64,000 nucleotides of DNA. Origin: JAITMY01 sp031553765. GTDB taxonomy: Bacteria; Bacteroidota; Bacteroidia; Bacteroidales; UBA932. The stretch covers positions 248,001 through 312,000 of the forward strand of contig JAVBKY010000001.1 in assembly GCA_031553765.1 (NCBI GenBank), written 5' to 3'. A program made the translations under genes and the position numbers. Each line of letters begins with the position of its first letter. Position 1 is the first letter of the stretch. The notes beneath the pieces were generated by a model. It was not told the DNA's origin and did no database searches. It worked only from the letters and a program-made list of their open reading frames with translations. This document shows, piece by piece, positions 17,361 through 26,103 of the stretch.

Positions 17361-17392
17361 CAAAGATAGTATTTTCAAAGCAAAACACCAAA
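17361..17392 (-). promoter_or_regulatory. promoter of rpmE2
   Basis: On the minus strand TTTG (17389-17392) and TATCTTTG (17361-17368) are spaced by 20 bases, an excellent Bacteroidetes consensus. Transcription would start about 35 bases before the ATG. Confidence 0.65.
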
Positions 17393-17426
17393 TACTAATC
17401 ATTAATCTCTAACCACTAGTCACTAA

Positions 17427-18197
17427 TTACTTCTTATTCAACTTGCTAAGTAATCTCAAAATTTCCAAATATAGCCATACCAGCGTGAGCATGAGGCCAA
17501 AAGCACCGTACCATTCCATGTACTTTGGAGCACCCATTTGCGCGCCTTTGTCGATAAAGTCGAAATCAAGCAAAAAGTTAAGCGCTGCAATGCCAACTAT
17601 AAATAGGCTAATGCCAATGCTGAGTGGGGTTGCATCCCAAAGGAAAGTTACGGGAGTAAAAAAGCCTACCACCAGCGCTACAAGGTAAAACAGCGCAATG
17701 GCTCCTGTAGCAATAATAATACCGCTGCGCAACTTATCGGTCACCTTAGTTACGTTGGTACGGTACAGAATAAGCATGAGGAATAGTACGGCAAATGTGA
17801 GTCCTACCGCTTGTACTACTATACCTTGCGTAGCCATATTGTACATAGCCGAAATAGCGCCAAGGCACAATCCTTCACACACGGCATACAACGGAGCAGC
17901 CCAACGTGAGTTGCGAGGCGAGAAAATGGCAATCAGCGAAAAGATTAGGCCACCTACCAAGCCACCAATCATGTAAGGTGTAGCAGCAGCCGGAGCAAGC
18001 TCGGGGTTTACCGCAGCAGCACCTTCAAACACCTGCCACGAGTAGCTGGCACCAAGCACAGCCAATAGCAGCAATAATAAGGTTTTATGAATAGTGCCAC
18101 GCACTGTCATTACCGAATCAATGCCAAGTGACGTATTACGCGCGTTTTCAAACGCTTTGTCGCTGAGCGCAGGGCTCGAAGTTTTGAATAAAGCCAT
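17427..18197 (-). CDS. Bax inhibitor-1/YccA family membrane protein
   Basis: A 256-residue inner-membrane protein with a short polar N-terminus (MALFKTSSPALSDKAFENA) and seven predicted helices. Family features include the GLCLGAISAMYN segment, YRTNVTKVTDKLRSGI and a C-terminal FDFIDKGAQMGAPKYMEWYGAFGL-type region with an acidic conserved FDF/ID pair. Homologues are proposed pH-sensitive calcium leak channels, but the bacterial role is not settled. It appears to be monocistronic. The flanking sequence holds repeats. Confidence 0.88.
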   Translation of the reverse strand: MALFKTSSPALSDKAFENARNTSLGIDSVMTVRGTIHKTLLLLLLAVLGASYSWQVFEGAAAVNPELAPAAATPYMIGGLVGGLIFSLIAIFSPRNSRWAAPLYAVCEGLCLGAISAMYNMATQGIVVQAVGLTFAVLFLMLILYRTNVTKVTDKLRSGIIIATGAIALFYLVALVVGFFTPVTFLWDATPLSIGISLFIVGIAALNFLLDFDFIDKGAQMGAPKYMEWYGAFGLMLTLVWLYLEILRLLSKLNKK

Positions 18198-18424
18198 TTT
18201 TATAATTAAGAATTGAGAATTAAAAATTAAGAACCGAGCGAAGCGAGCTCATGAGCCGTTAGGCGAATAATTAAGAATTTACTTAATTACTCAAACAATT
18301 TATGTGCCACAAAAAGTTTCATGTAATTATGGCAGTTTATGCGACAACACACCCTACGCCGCACGCCTCGACAAGCTCAGTATGACAACCCACATTGCCG
18401 ACTGCCAACTACATATTGCTTACT
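18198..18424. repeat. repeat-rich intergenic region
   Basis: Contains ATTAAGAATTGAGAATTAAA-like words, a GAGCGAAGCGAGCTC palindrome (near 18235-18252) and one copy of the TCGACAAGCTCAGTATGACA repeat at 18366-18389. Related copies of the last lie at 36883-36910 and 62889-62914. No gene is seen here. Confidence 0.55.
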
Positions 18425-19012
18425 TTACTTGCGGTATACCTTTATGATTTCGCCCACGTACATTTTGTGGAAATCGTTGGTGGGGTACCATTTAGAAACA
18501 GCAGCCGTATCAACAAACGCCTTAGGATCAAGAAAATCAGCATACAACTTCTTACACACCATTACCATACGAGCCTGTTCAAAGGCCATGCTGCCATCAG
18601 GCAAGGCATAGGGTGTTAATCCCGCTTCCTCTACCTTGTTGGTATTACGCCCCGATTTGCTTCCGCAAATGTTGAGCGCCTTGCGATACTCCTCGGTAAA
18701 AAACGAAATAGTAAAAGTATCCTCACGCTCAGTAAACTCAAAGGTATAGCGTTGCGGGCGAACAAAAATAAAGGCTACGTTCTTATTCCACAAATGGCCT
18801 AAGCCACCCCAGCTGGCGGTCATGGTGTTGAACAAAGAGTCATTGCCTGCTGTTATCAGCATCCACTCTTTACCTATAAGCTTGGGTGCGCTCTCCCGCA
18901 CATCCTCAATATTGGCTTCTTTAAATATCATTTTCTTCTCCTGCTTTTGGGTACCGCCACCACATGCCGTTAGCATTGCGAGCATCAGCGCCATACAAAT
19001 TGATTTCAACAT
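18425..19012 (-). CDS. flavin reductase-like protein with lipoprotein signal
   Basis: A 195-residue protein with a clear lipobox (LTAC, cysteine about 17) followed by a flavin-reductase-like FMN-binding split-barrel domain from about residue 38. Recognisable segments are IGKEWMLITAG, FNTMTASWGGLGHLWNKNVA, FIFVRPQRYTFEF, TISFFTEEYRKAL and ICGSKSGRNTNKVEEAGL. Family members usually bind FMN or FAD in the cytoplasm, so a lipid anchor is unusual. It may reduce flavin or a redox partner in the periplasm. The enzyme activity is inferred from the fold only. Confidence 0.82.
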   Translation of the reverse strand: MLKSICMALMLAMLTACGGGTQKQEKKMIFKEANIEDVRESAPKLIGKEWMLITAGNDSLFNTMTASWGGLGHLWNKNVAFIFVRPQRYTFEFTEREDTFTISFFTEEYRKALNICGSKSGRNTNKVEEAGLTPYALPDGSMAFEQARMVMVCKKLYADFLDPKAFVDTAAVSKWYPTNDFHKMYVGEIIKVYRK

Positions 19013-19048
19013 GGTAAAAAATTAAAGGATAACAAAGTTACAAAAAGT

Positions 19049-19080
19049 TTTGGATATTTAGGGAATACTCCCTATCTTTG
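19049..19080 (+). promoter_or_regulatory. promoter of tRNA-His
   Basis: TTTG at 19049-19052 and TATCTTTG at 19073-19080 with a 20-base spacer. The tRNA starts 16 bases after the -7 box. Confidence 0.7.
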
Positions 19081-19095
19081 CAGCCGCTTTGAAAT

Positions 19096-19173
19096 GGTGG
19101 GTGTAGCTCAGTCGGTTAGAGCGTTAGATTGTGGTCCTAAAGGTCGTGGGTTCGATCCCCATCACCCACCCCA
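19096..19173 (+). tRNA. tRNA-His (anticodon GTG)
   Basis: A full cloverleaf. The acceptor arms are GTGGGTG (19097-19103) and CACCCAC (19163-19169), with an encoded G-1 at 19096 opposite discriminator C at 19170, as required for histidine tRNA. The D arm is GCTC...GAGC. The anticodon loop TTGTGGT has anticodon GTG at 19131-19133. The T arm contains TTCGATC. CCA is encoded at 19171-19173. One anticodon-stem pair (positions 31-39, A128/C136) is an A-C mismatch. Confidence 0.97.
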
Positions 19174-19177
19174 AAAA

Positions 19178-19210
19178 AAGCAAGCCCTGCAGTAATGTGG
19201 GGCTTTTTTT
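19178..19210 (+). terminator. terminator of tRNA-His
   Basis: Arms AAGCCC and GGGGCTT around an 11-base loop are followed by a run of seven T. It lies 5 bases after the CCA. Confidence 0.7.
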
Positions 19211-19227
19211 ATGTAAACACTTTAAAG

Positions 19228-19378
19228 AGATAAAATATCCCGCCTTGCGGGATGATAAAAAGATAAATGTTGCTTCGCAACGATAAAAAGAAACAGTACT
19301 TGTATTTTTTATCCTTTTATCTTTTTATCGCGCGTAGCGCATTTATCCACTCTTTATCGCCCGCAGGGCATTTTATCT
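19228..19378. repeat. modular hairpin element with GATAAA spacers, copy 1
   Basis: Four short palindromes follow one another: ATCCCGCCTTGCGGGAT, TTGCTTCGCAA, GCGCGTAGCGC and GCCCGCAGGGC. They are separated by GATAAA in the left half and TTTATC in the right half, so the whole element is also a loose inverted repeat. A near reverse-complement with the same four modules in mirror order is at 31281-31405. It ends about 12 bases before the tex start. Confidence 0.7.
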
Positions 19379-19390
19379 AATTTTGTTAAG

Positions 19391-21520
19391 ATGAATTTCG
19401 AATCCATAATCTCCCCCCTACTCAGCATCTCTGCCAAGCAGGTAGCAGCCACGCTTAAGCTAATGAACGATGGTGCTACCATTCCCTTCATTAGCCGTTA
19501 CCGCAAGGAGGCTACGGGCAACTTGGATGAGGTGCAAATTACCTCCATTTTCAATGAGGCCACCCGCCTGCAAGAGGTAGAAAAGCGCAAGGAAGCCATA
19601 CTTAAAAGCATAGAGGAGCAAGGCAAGTTGACAGACGAACTTCGCAAGAAAATTGAGGTTTGCTTTGTGCTAAACGAGCTAGAAGATATTTATCTGCCCT
19701 ACAAACCCAAGCGTCGCACCCGTGCTACCATTGCGCGAGAAAAAGGGTTGGAGCCGCTGGCAGAGCATTTGGTAAAGCAAGATTTCACGCTTATTGAAAG
19801 GGTAATTCAGAAATATATTAGCGAGCAAGTTCCTAATGTCAAAGAAGCATTGGAGGGTGCACGCGATATTATTGCCGAGTGGGTAAGTGAAAATGAAACG
19901 GCACGCCGCCGCATTAGAAACTTGTTTGAGCAGGAAGGCATAATTTCGTCAAAGGTTGCCAAGGATAAGGAAACGGATGGCGTAAAATATAAAGACTACT
20001 TTGAGCTGAGCGAGCCGCTGCGCAAGTGTCCACCACACCGCCTGCTGGCCATGCGCCGTGGCGAAACCGAAGGTTTTTTGCGTGTGGGTATTGCTCCCGA
20101 AAGCGATAAGGCTGTGGAGTTGCTTGAACGTATTTTTGTGAAAAATGATAGCGAATCGGCGCAGCAGGTAAAGTTGGCCATAGCCGATGGCTACAAGCGC
20201 TTGCTGCAACCCTCCATTGAAACCGAGGTGGCCGCAATGTATAAGGAGAAAGCCGATATAGTGGCCATAGCCAACTTTACGGACAACCTTCGGCAGCTGC
20301 TTTTGGCATCTCCGCTGGGGCAAAAGAACGTGCTGGCCATTGACCCCGGATTTCGCACAGGCTGCAAAGTGGTGTGCCTTGACGCGCAAGGCAACTTAAA
20401 GCACAACGACACGATTTACCCGCACCCGCCCGAAAATGACCGTAGCGTTGCTTCTAAGAAAATTGCCTCGATGGTGGATGCTTACAAAATTGAGGCCATA
20501 GCCATAGGTAATGGTACGGCTGGACGTGAAACGGAAACATTCGTAAAAAATCTTTCGCTCAACCGCACCGTGCAGGTGTTTGTGGTAAGCGAGGATGGCG
20601 CCTCCATATACTCCGCATCGCCCGTGGCGCGCGAGGAATTCCCCGATTACGATGTAACGGTACGTGGCGCAGTTTCTATTGGTCGTCGACTTATGGACCC
20701 GCTAGCGGAGCTGATAAAAATTGACCCAAAAAGCATTGGCGTGGGGCTTTACCAGCACGATGTAGACCAGCCCTTGCTTAAGCGTAGCCTTGACCAGACG
20801 GTGGAAAGTTGCGTGAATAAGGTGGGGGTGAATCTGAATACGGCAAGCAAGCATCTGCTTACCTACGTATCTGGGCTTGGTCCGCAGCTGGCGCAAAATA
20901 TAGTGGAGTGGCGTAAAACCAACGGCGCTTTTGCCTCGCGCAAGCAACTGAATGATGTACCACGCTTAGGCGCAAAAGCCTTTGAGCAAAGTGCAGGATT
21001 TCTGCGCATAGCTAACGCTGAAAATCCGCTTGACAATAGTGCTGTGCACCCCGAAAACTACAAGTTGGTAGAGCAAATGGCAAAGGACTTGAGCTGCACG
21101 GTTAGCGATCTTTTACAAAAAGAAGAATTGCGCAAGCAAATTGTAGTGCAAAAATACGTAAGCGAAAAAGTGGGACTCCCCACCCTTACGGACATTATGC
21201 AGGAACTGGCGAAACCCGGACTTGACCCACGTAAACCTGCCAAAGTTTTTGAATTTTCCAACGATGTGCACAAGGTTGAAGACCTGCAAATAGGCATGAT
21301 ACTACCGGGCATTGTTACAAATATTACTAACTTTGGAGCATTCGTGGATGTGGGCGTAAAACAGGACGGGCTGGTGCACATATCGCAGCTGGCCGATAAG
21401 TTTGTAAGCAACCCCAACGATGTGGTGAAGCTGCATCAGCACGTGCAGGTGCGCGTAACCGAGGTGGATATTGTCCGCAAGCGCATACAACTTTCTATGA
21501 AGGGAATCACTCCGCAGTAA
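19391..21520 (+). CDS. tex: Tex family RNA-binding transcription accessory protein
   Basis: A 709-residue cytoplasmic protein of the Tex/Spt6 family. In order: the N-terminal Tex domain (IPFISRYRKEATGNLDEVQI), a YqgF-like RNase H fold (LAIDPGFRTGCKVVCLD, AIGNGTAGRETE), helix-hairpin-helix segments (VGVNLNTASKHLLTYVSGLG) and a C-terminal S1 RNA-binding domain (LQIGMILPGIVTNITNFGAF). The length is near normal. The start ATG lies directly after the hairpin element, so that repeat may form part of its 5' leader. It is probably monocistronic, closed by a strong terminator. Confidence 0.93.
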   Translation: MNFESIISPLLSISAKQVAATLKLMNDGATIPFISRYRKEATGNLDEVQITSIFNEATRLQEVEKRKEAILKSIEEQGKLTDELRKKIEVCFVLNELEDIYLPYKPKRRTRATIAREKGLEPLAEHLVKQDFTLIERVIQKYISEQVPNVKEALEGARDIIAEWVSENETARRRIRNLFEQEGIISSKVAKDKETDGVKYKDYFELSEPLRKCPPHRLLAMRRGETEGFLRVGIAPESDKAVELLERIFVKNDSESAQQVKLAIADGYKRLLQPSIETEVAAMYKEKADIVAIANFTDNLRQLLLASPLGQKNVLAIDPGFRTGCKVVCLDAQGNLKHNDTIYPHPPENDRSVASKKIASMVDAYKIEAIAIGNGTAGRETETFVKNLSLNRTVQVFVVSEDGASIYSASPVAREEFPDYDVTVRGAVSIGRRLMDPLAELIKIDPKSIGVGLYQHDVDQPLLKRSLDQTVESCVNKVGVNLNTASKHLLTYVSGLGPQLAQNIVEWRKTNGAFASRKQLNDVPRLGAKAFEQSAGFLRIANAENPLDNSAVHPENYKLVEQMAKDLSCTVSDLLQKEELRKQIVVQKYVSEKVGLPTLTDIMQELAKPGLDPRKPAKVFEFSNDVHKVEDLQIGMILPGIVTNITNFGAFVDVGVKQDGLVHISQLADKFVSNPNDVVKLHQHVQVRVTEVDIVRKRIQLSMKGITPQ

Positions 21521-21541
21521 ATATTATCTGCAAATTTCAGA

Positions 21542-21576
21542 AACAAAATAGGCGACAATATGTCGCCTATTTTGTT
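21542..21576. terminator. bidirectional terminator between tex and CotH gene
   Basis: A perfect 16-base stem (AACAAAATAGGCGACA and its complement) with loop ATA. The outer A/T tracts give a T-run on both strands. It lies between the convergent tex and the CotH-domain gene. Confidence 0.85.
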
Positions 21577-21584
21577 TTAGTACA

Positions 21585-24434
21585 TTAATACAGTTTTATA
21601 ATTTTTCTCGTTGTAATATTTTTATTCCACTTTAATCGGCAAATATAAATACCGATGTTCAGATTTTTTAAATCTACTTGATGCGTTCCCACAACTTGGT
21701 ACGTTCTACCAATTTGCCTTACAAGATTTCCATTAATATTAAACACTTCAACAGAAACGTTTCCCTCCGTTGGCAACGTATAGTATAGAATATCATCTTC
21801 AATGTAGAATAGAATCGGATCGCTCTCTGCTATGGGAGCCGCCAATTGAAGAGTATCCTTAGGATCTGGGTCAGGATTAACAATGGGCTCCTTCCTATCA
21901 TAGAATGTGACGGAGGTCAATGCCGACCACTCATTTCCAAGTTTTACTCTTGCTTGTATAACTCCCTTACCCACAATAGGTAGTGGCTTACTGTACAATG
22001 AGGCTGTGCTTGATACGGCACCCGTTACCGACACTCTGGGATCTGTATTGTCGGTAGTGAAGTAAATGCTTCCGGAGGTGGCAGCCATGGACATATCAAA
22101 AGAGTCGGTCACTACTCCACCGCTGACGCTAAAAACAGGAGCATCTATCGTTGGGAAAAGTCCCGAGTCTCTCAATTGAGCAAAAACGATTGCGGTTCGC
22201 CGAGGAAAATAGTTGGTTAAGAGATCCTCCTTTACTACCAACCAATGGTCGTTGCGGGTGTACGTTATATGGGTTGCAGTACGAGGTAGCGTTGTACTGC
22301 GATAATCGCCCCAGCGTGCCGACTCCAAAATGATGGGCAAATTTAGTTCAGCAGCCAGCTTTTGGTAACGTGCTATCGTTTTCTCTTTAGCTAGCACTCC
22401 TTCTCCCAAGAAATGTTTTTGAATACGGTCGGCAAGCAGCATTTTAAACTCAGCATTACCGCATAAGCCACCTCTGACGTTGCCTCCCTCTTTGATGCCG
22501 AATAGCATTTCGCGAAGCGGTCCCTCTAAAGAGTATTGACCAGCCTTGCTTATGTAGTTTCCCGCTATTTTATTGACGTCGACACCCTCCAACTCTTTTA
22601 CGGGACCTCTCAACGAGTTTTCAGCATCCCAGACGAAAAACTGAAATCCCTTTCCGGGATTTACCCTATTGCGTACCGCGTACCAGTTATTTTTGCCCCA
22701 GTCGTTATTGCCGATATAAAAATTTAACAGCATGTAGTCGATAAAGTTTTCCATGTCCAACAGTTGCTTCGATAGCAACTCATCGTAGCTGCCGGCTTTG
22801 GCTAACGCAAGCATTTCGGTAAAAGCTGCTAAATCACCTTCAACCGCTCCTCCTTTACTACCGGCTGCGGCATACTCATCGTCAACCACGTCATAATCCT
22901 CCTCTGCTCCACCCAAGTATTCGGCAGCAAATTTATTTCTGACTCTCTCTGTGATATCGTATAATCCCCAATAAAGACCGTTGATGAAAAGATGTACAAA
23001 ACGGTCATGCGTAGCAAGGTGCCCCATGGCAAGTTGCGTCCTCTTTGCAAAAGAGTCGTAGGTATATTGCGCCCCCTCTCTTTGATGATCTTCACCTGTC
23101 AGCCAGCTGAAGTTGTAACCTGCACGGAAAATCAGATGTCCGAATTTATCGGATGCTGTTTCGTCGTCAAATAAATCATAGTAAAGATTACCAGCCCCGT
23201 ACTGCTTTTTAAAATGAGCCCTGAAGGAATGCTTACCCGAATTATATGGCTTGCGGCTGTTACCTCCGTGCAATCTCAAACCACAATTTATTTGGAACTG
23301 TTTTCCTGTACTTGGCTCATAAAACTCGATAGATGCGGGACGTTCCCAACCATCGCCCAGAGTGCCTCCTCCTTCAGATTTTGGATTTCCGGAATCTCCG
23401 GTGTAAATATATATTCCTCCCGTATCCGGATCTGTAGAGTGAGAAAAGATGTATCCGGCGTTGGTTACAATGGAAACAGAGGGAATAGCCAGAAATGCAC
23501 CTTTAATTAGATTTTTATAGGCAGGGTCGCTACACACATTAGGATCCATTGCATAATCGGCGGGCGCTTCTTCTCCGAGAGCGTAAGGTGCTATAGCATA
23601 GTTAAGATGCCCCCACCTATCGGGATAGCCGGCAGGATTATTAGGCTGATTTGCAATATCTTTTACAAAAAAATAGGTATGTACAACAGTAGGACTTTTG
23701 GATGTACTCTTTATACTTACCGCACTCAACGGAGTGGTAGTTGTAATGCTTATGGGACCGGTATATAGCTTACTCTTAGCGCTGGGAATAGTTCCATCAG
23801 TGGTGTAGTAAATCTTTGTAAGCTCATCAGCTACGGATAATGTTACAGTAAAGGCTTTATCAAAGAAACCTCTTTCAACGCTAAAAACCGGAGATAATAC
23901 CTGCCCTACAATCGTATTTTTAGCGCCCGGAGTAGGCGTATTGAAAAAAGTATACTGATCCATGTAAACTCCATACGAAACATTTGGCTGTTGAGCAGGA
24001 AAGCGTGGAGCATACTCATAGGCAACTATTTTACCCGGTTCCAAAAGGGCAAGATATTCTCCCCCACCGGATAGCTTGAAGTTGGTGTGAAATTTTGGAC
24101 TTTGTGTTTTTCTATCTTTACCGGAAGCAAATACCACCAGATACTTTCCTGCTCCAATTGTAACATCAGGGAATACCCACTTGCTCAACGTTGAAGCATC
24201 ATCGGTTAAGCTCCAGTTCTTCAAGTTCACAGCTGTTGCCCCCGGGTTGTACAGCTCAATCCAGTCGGAATATTCTCCGTCTTCATCTTGAAGTCCACCA
24301 GAATTTAAGGCTAAAAACTCATTGATAATTACCTTTCCTGTTCCGGCAGCTTGAGCAGGTAATGCTACAAGCATAAATACCATAGTCACCAAACAATAAA
24401 TAATTTGCAAACGGATACTTTTCAAATACAGCAT
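21585..24434 (-). CDS. CotH/lamin-tail domain T9SS-secreted protein
   Basis: A 949-residue surface or secreted protein. In order: signal peptide (VFMLVALPAQAAG), a lamin-tail domain (about 35-150, VIINEFLALNSGG, DWIELYNPGATAVNL), a chitobiase-like beta-sandwich (IYYTTDGTIPSAKS) and a CotH kinase-like domain (about 370-690). The CotH part shows GGNSRKPY, KHSFRAHFKKQYG and FINGLYWGLYDITERV. A second chitobiase-type sandwich (IYFTTDNTDPRVS) and a T9SS type A sorting domain (VSVEVFNINGNLVRQ...GIYICRLKW) complete it. CotH kinases phosphorylate proteins, but the substrate here is unknown. It lies 33 bases downstream of a lamin-tail lipoprotein gene. Confidence 0.88.
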   Translation of the reverse strand: MLYLKSIRLQIIYCLVTMVFMLVALPAQAAGTGKVIINEFLALNSGGLQDEDGEYSDWIELYNPGATAVNLKNWSLTDDASTLSKWVFPDVTIGAGKYLVVFASGKDRKTQSPKFHTNFKLSGGGEYLALLEPGKIVAYEYAPRFPAQQPNVSYGVYMDQYTFFNTPTPGAKNTIVGQVLSPVFSVERGFFDKAFTVTLSVADELTKIYYTTDGTIPSAKSKLYTGPISITTTTPLSAVSIKSTSKSPTVVHTYFFVKDIANQPNNPAGYPDRWGHLNYAIAPYALGEEAPADYAMDPNVCSDPAYKNLIKGAFLAIPSVSIVTNAGYIFSHSTDPDTGGIYIYTGDSGNPKSEGGGTLGDGWERPASIEFYEPSTGKQFQINCGLRLHGGNSRKPYNSGKHSFRAHFKKQYGAGNLYYDLFDDETASDKFGHLIFRAGYNFSWLTGEDHQREGAQYTYDSFAKRTQLAMGHLATHDRFVHLFINGLYWGLYDITERVRNKFAAEYLGGAEEDYDVVDDEYAAAGSKGGAVEGDLAAFTEMLALAKAGSYDELLSKQLLDMENFIDYMLLNFYIGNNDWGKNNWYAVRNRVNPGKGFQFFVWDAENSLRGPVKELEGVDVNKIAGNYISKAGQYSLEGPLREMLFGIKEGGNVRGGLCGNAEFKMLLADRIQKHFLGEGVLAKEKTIARYQKLAAELNLPIILESARWGDYRSTTLPRTATHITYTRNDHWLVVKEDLLTNYFPRRTAIVFAQLRDSGLFPTIDAPVFSVSGGVVTDSFDMSMAATSGSIYFTTDNTDPRVSVTGAVSSTASLYSKPLPIVGKGVIQARVKLGNEWSALTSVTFYDRKEPIVNPDPDPKDTLQLAAPIAESDPILFYIEDDILYYTLPTEGNVSVEVFNINGNLVRQIGRTYQVVGTHQVDLKNLNIGIYICRLKWNKNITTRKIIKLY

Positions 24435-24467
24435 ATGACAGTCGCTAAAGTTGTGTTGATATTTTTA

Positions 24468-25838
24468 TTAATTCGCTTCAATTATTCCAGCCGATACATT
24501 AGGGTTAGCAGCATTACAAGAAGGGACCGATAAACCAAAGTTTCCTACACCATCCGGGCAGCGTGCAAAGGAATACGCCGGAGTGGTGGTTTCATAGTTG
24601 GGGGTAATTTTCTCGCCTAAAGCAGTTGTACCATTTGAACGGAGGAATGAATCAAGTTCGCCTCCAGCAGGACTTTTCAACACAAACTTCAAATTTTGTT
24701 GTGCAGAAATACCACTATCACCTGTATTTTCGGTGGCTTTAGGATTTGCCTTAGCATCATCTTTAGTTGAAATGGCATAATATCCACCTGCAGCAATTGT
24801 TGCACTTGCTCCACCTTTCCACCAGTTTTTGGTTGTTGATTCGTTTTTTACCAGCGTAACATTTTCAAGCGAAATAGCCACAGCGCCTTTATTGTAAATT
24901 TCTACAAACTTTCCATTACCATCTACTTCGTTTATCACTAAGCTGCTATAGTCAATGGTTAAAGTTGCTACGGTATAGCTATCTGACAGCGACTCTATGG
25001 CACCATTCACATTTGTGGCCACAACCATATAGGTTACCACCGTGCTATCTACTTGCCCTGATATAGTAGCCGAATATGTATCACCTGAGGCTGTCATAGG
25101 AATATCGCTTTTCGGTAGGCCATTACACGTCCATTTCAGCACTACCGAAGATATTGCCACGTCAAAAGAAGCTGTTACTGTAGCCGATACAACTACAGAT
25201 TGCATTGGTGTAGGCGCAACTATATCGCGCTTCAATTTAGATATTGAAGGTAGTATTACTATTTCGGCAAGGCCTGCTGCATTTGTACCATTGGTTACGC
25301 CCTGCGTTCCGGCCACGCTAGTATAGTACCACGTACCTGAGCCATCGGGAATACGCGAGTAGGATTTTTCGCGATTATCATCTGCCGATATTTTAAAGCT
25401 ATCCAACTCCTCTTCGTCGGGGTCAGTAAGCGTCAATACCATAGCTTGCTTACCCGAAAGACCTGTATTCAAATCATGAGTAGGATTGTTATACTTCTTT
25501 GAGCCTTTGAGAAGAAAAAATCCTTGTGGCAAAATGCTGTCTGCATAGGTACCAAACCAGCTCACTCCTACTTCAGAATCCACATTGTTATACAAAATTG
25601 TCACACCTTCAAGATTTATAGTTTTATCTGAGCCATTGTATAGCTCAATGTACTTGTCGGCATCGGCACCATTACCATTTATTTCATTGAACTTTAGCAA
25701 CGAATAATCTATCTCGGGAGAAACCACTACAGCTGTGTCATTGCCATTATTATTGTTTTCACCCTCATTATTTTCCTCAACGCTGCAGGCGTATATACCG
25801 AGCATTAACAAGCCTACAAATAGTAAATTCTTTTTCAT
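24468..25838 (-). CDS. lipoprotein with two lamin-tail domains
   Basis: A surface or periplasmic lipoprotein, 456 residues from ATG at 25838 (MKKNLLFVGLL). The ORF can be read from 25853. The lipobox is IYAC. An acidic linker (EENNEGENNNNGND) is followed by a first lamin-tail domain (LLKFNEINGNGADADKYIEL), an Ig-like sandwich, and a second lamin-tail domain (LVINEVDGNGKFVEIYN). The two repeats resemble each other. Polar Asn-rich spacers after a lipoprotein cysteine are common in surface-exposed Bacteroidetes lipoproteins. It is probably co-transcribed with the CotH gene and may form a shared complex. Confidence 0.82.
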   Translation of the reverse strand: MKKNLLFVGLLMLGIYACSVEENNEGENNNNGNDTAVVVSPEIDYSLLKFNEINGNGADADKYIELYNGSDKTINLEGVTILYNNVDSEVGVSWFGTYADSILPQGFFLLKGSKKYNNPTHDLNTGLSGKQAMVLTLTDPDEEELDSFKISADDNREKSYSRIPDGSGTWYYTSVAGTQGVTNGTNAAGLAEIVILPSISKLKRDIVAPTPMQSVVVSATVTASFDVAISSVVLKWTCNGLPKSDIPMTASGDTYSATISGQVDSTVVTYMVVATNVNGAIESLSDSYTVATLTIDYSSLVINEVDGNGKFVEIYNKGAVAISLENVTLVKNESTTKNWWKGGASATIAAGGYYAISTKDDAKANPKATENTGDSGISAQQNLKFVLKSPAGGELDSFLRSNGTTALGEKITPNYETTTPAYSFARCPDGVGNFGLSVPSCNAANPNVSAGIIEAN

Positions 25839-25853
25839 TGATATTATTTTCAT

Positions 25854-26103
25854 TAATGGTAGCTAAATGTGGTCTACAAAACGGCGACTTTTATCGGCAC
25901 TAAATTACCCTTTTAAAAGTCTTAATCTCTGTAAAATAAACAATAATTATTCACTATAACAACATATTGCGACTAAGTATTTAATTTGCAATTAGTTGAA
26001 AATAATTGCAAGTATTTTGCTATCATAATATTTACATTTCACCAACTAGTTACGCAAATCATGTATCTTTACACCACTCTATTTTAGAATTGTTTTCTTA
26101 CCA
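25854..26103. other. AT-rich divergent intergenic region
   Basis: About 250 AT-rich bases between two divergent units. A TATCTTTA box at 26064-26071 could be the -7 element for the M16 gene. No palindrome of note and no open frame were seen. Confidence 0.4.
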
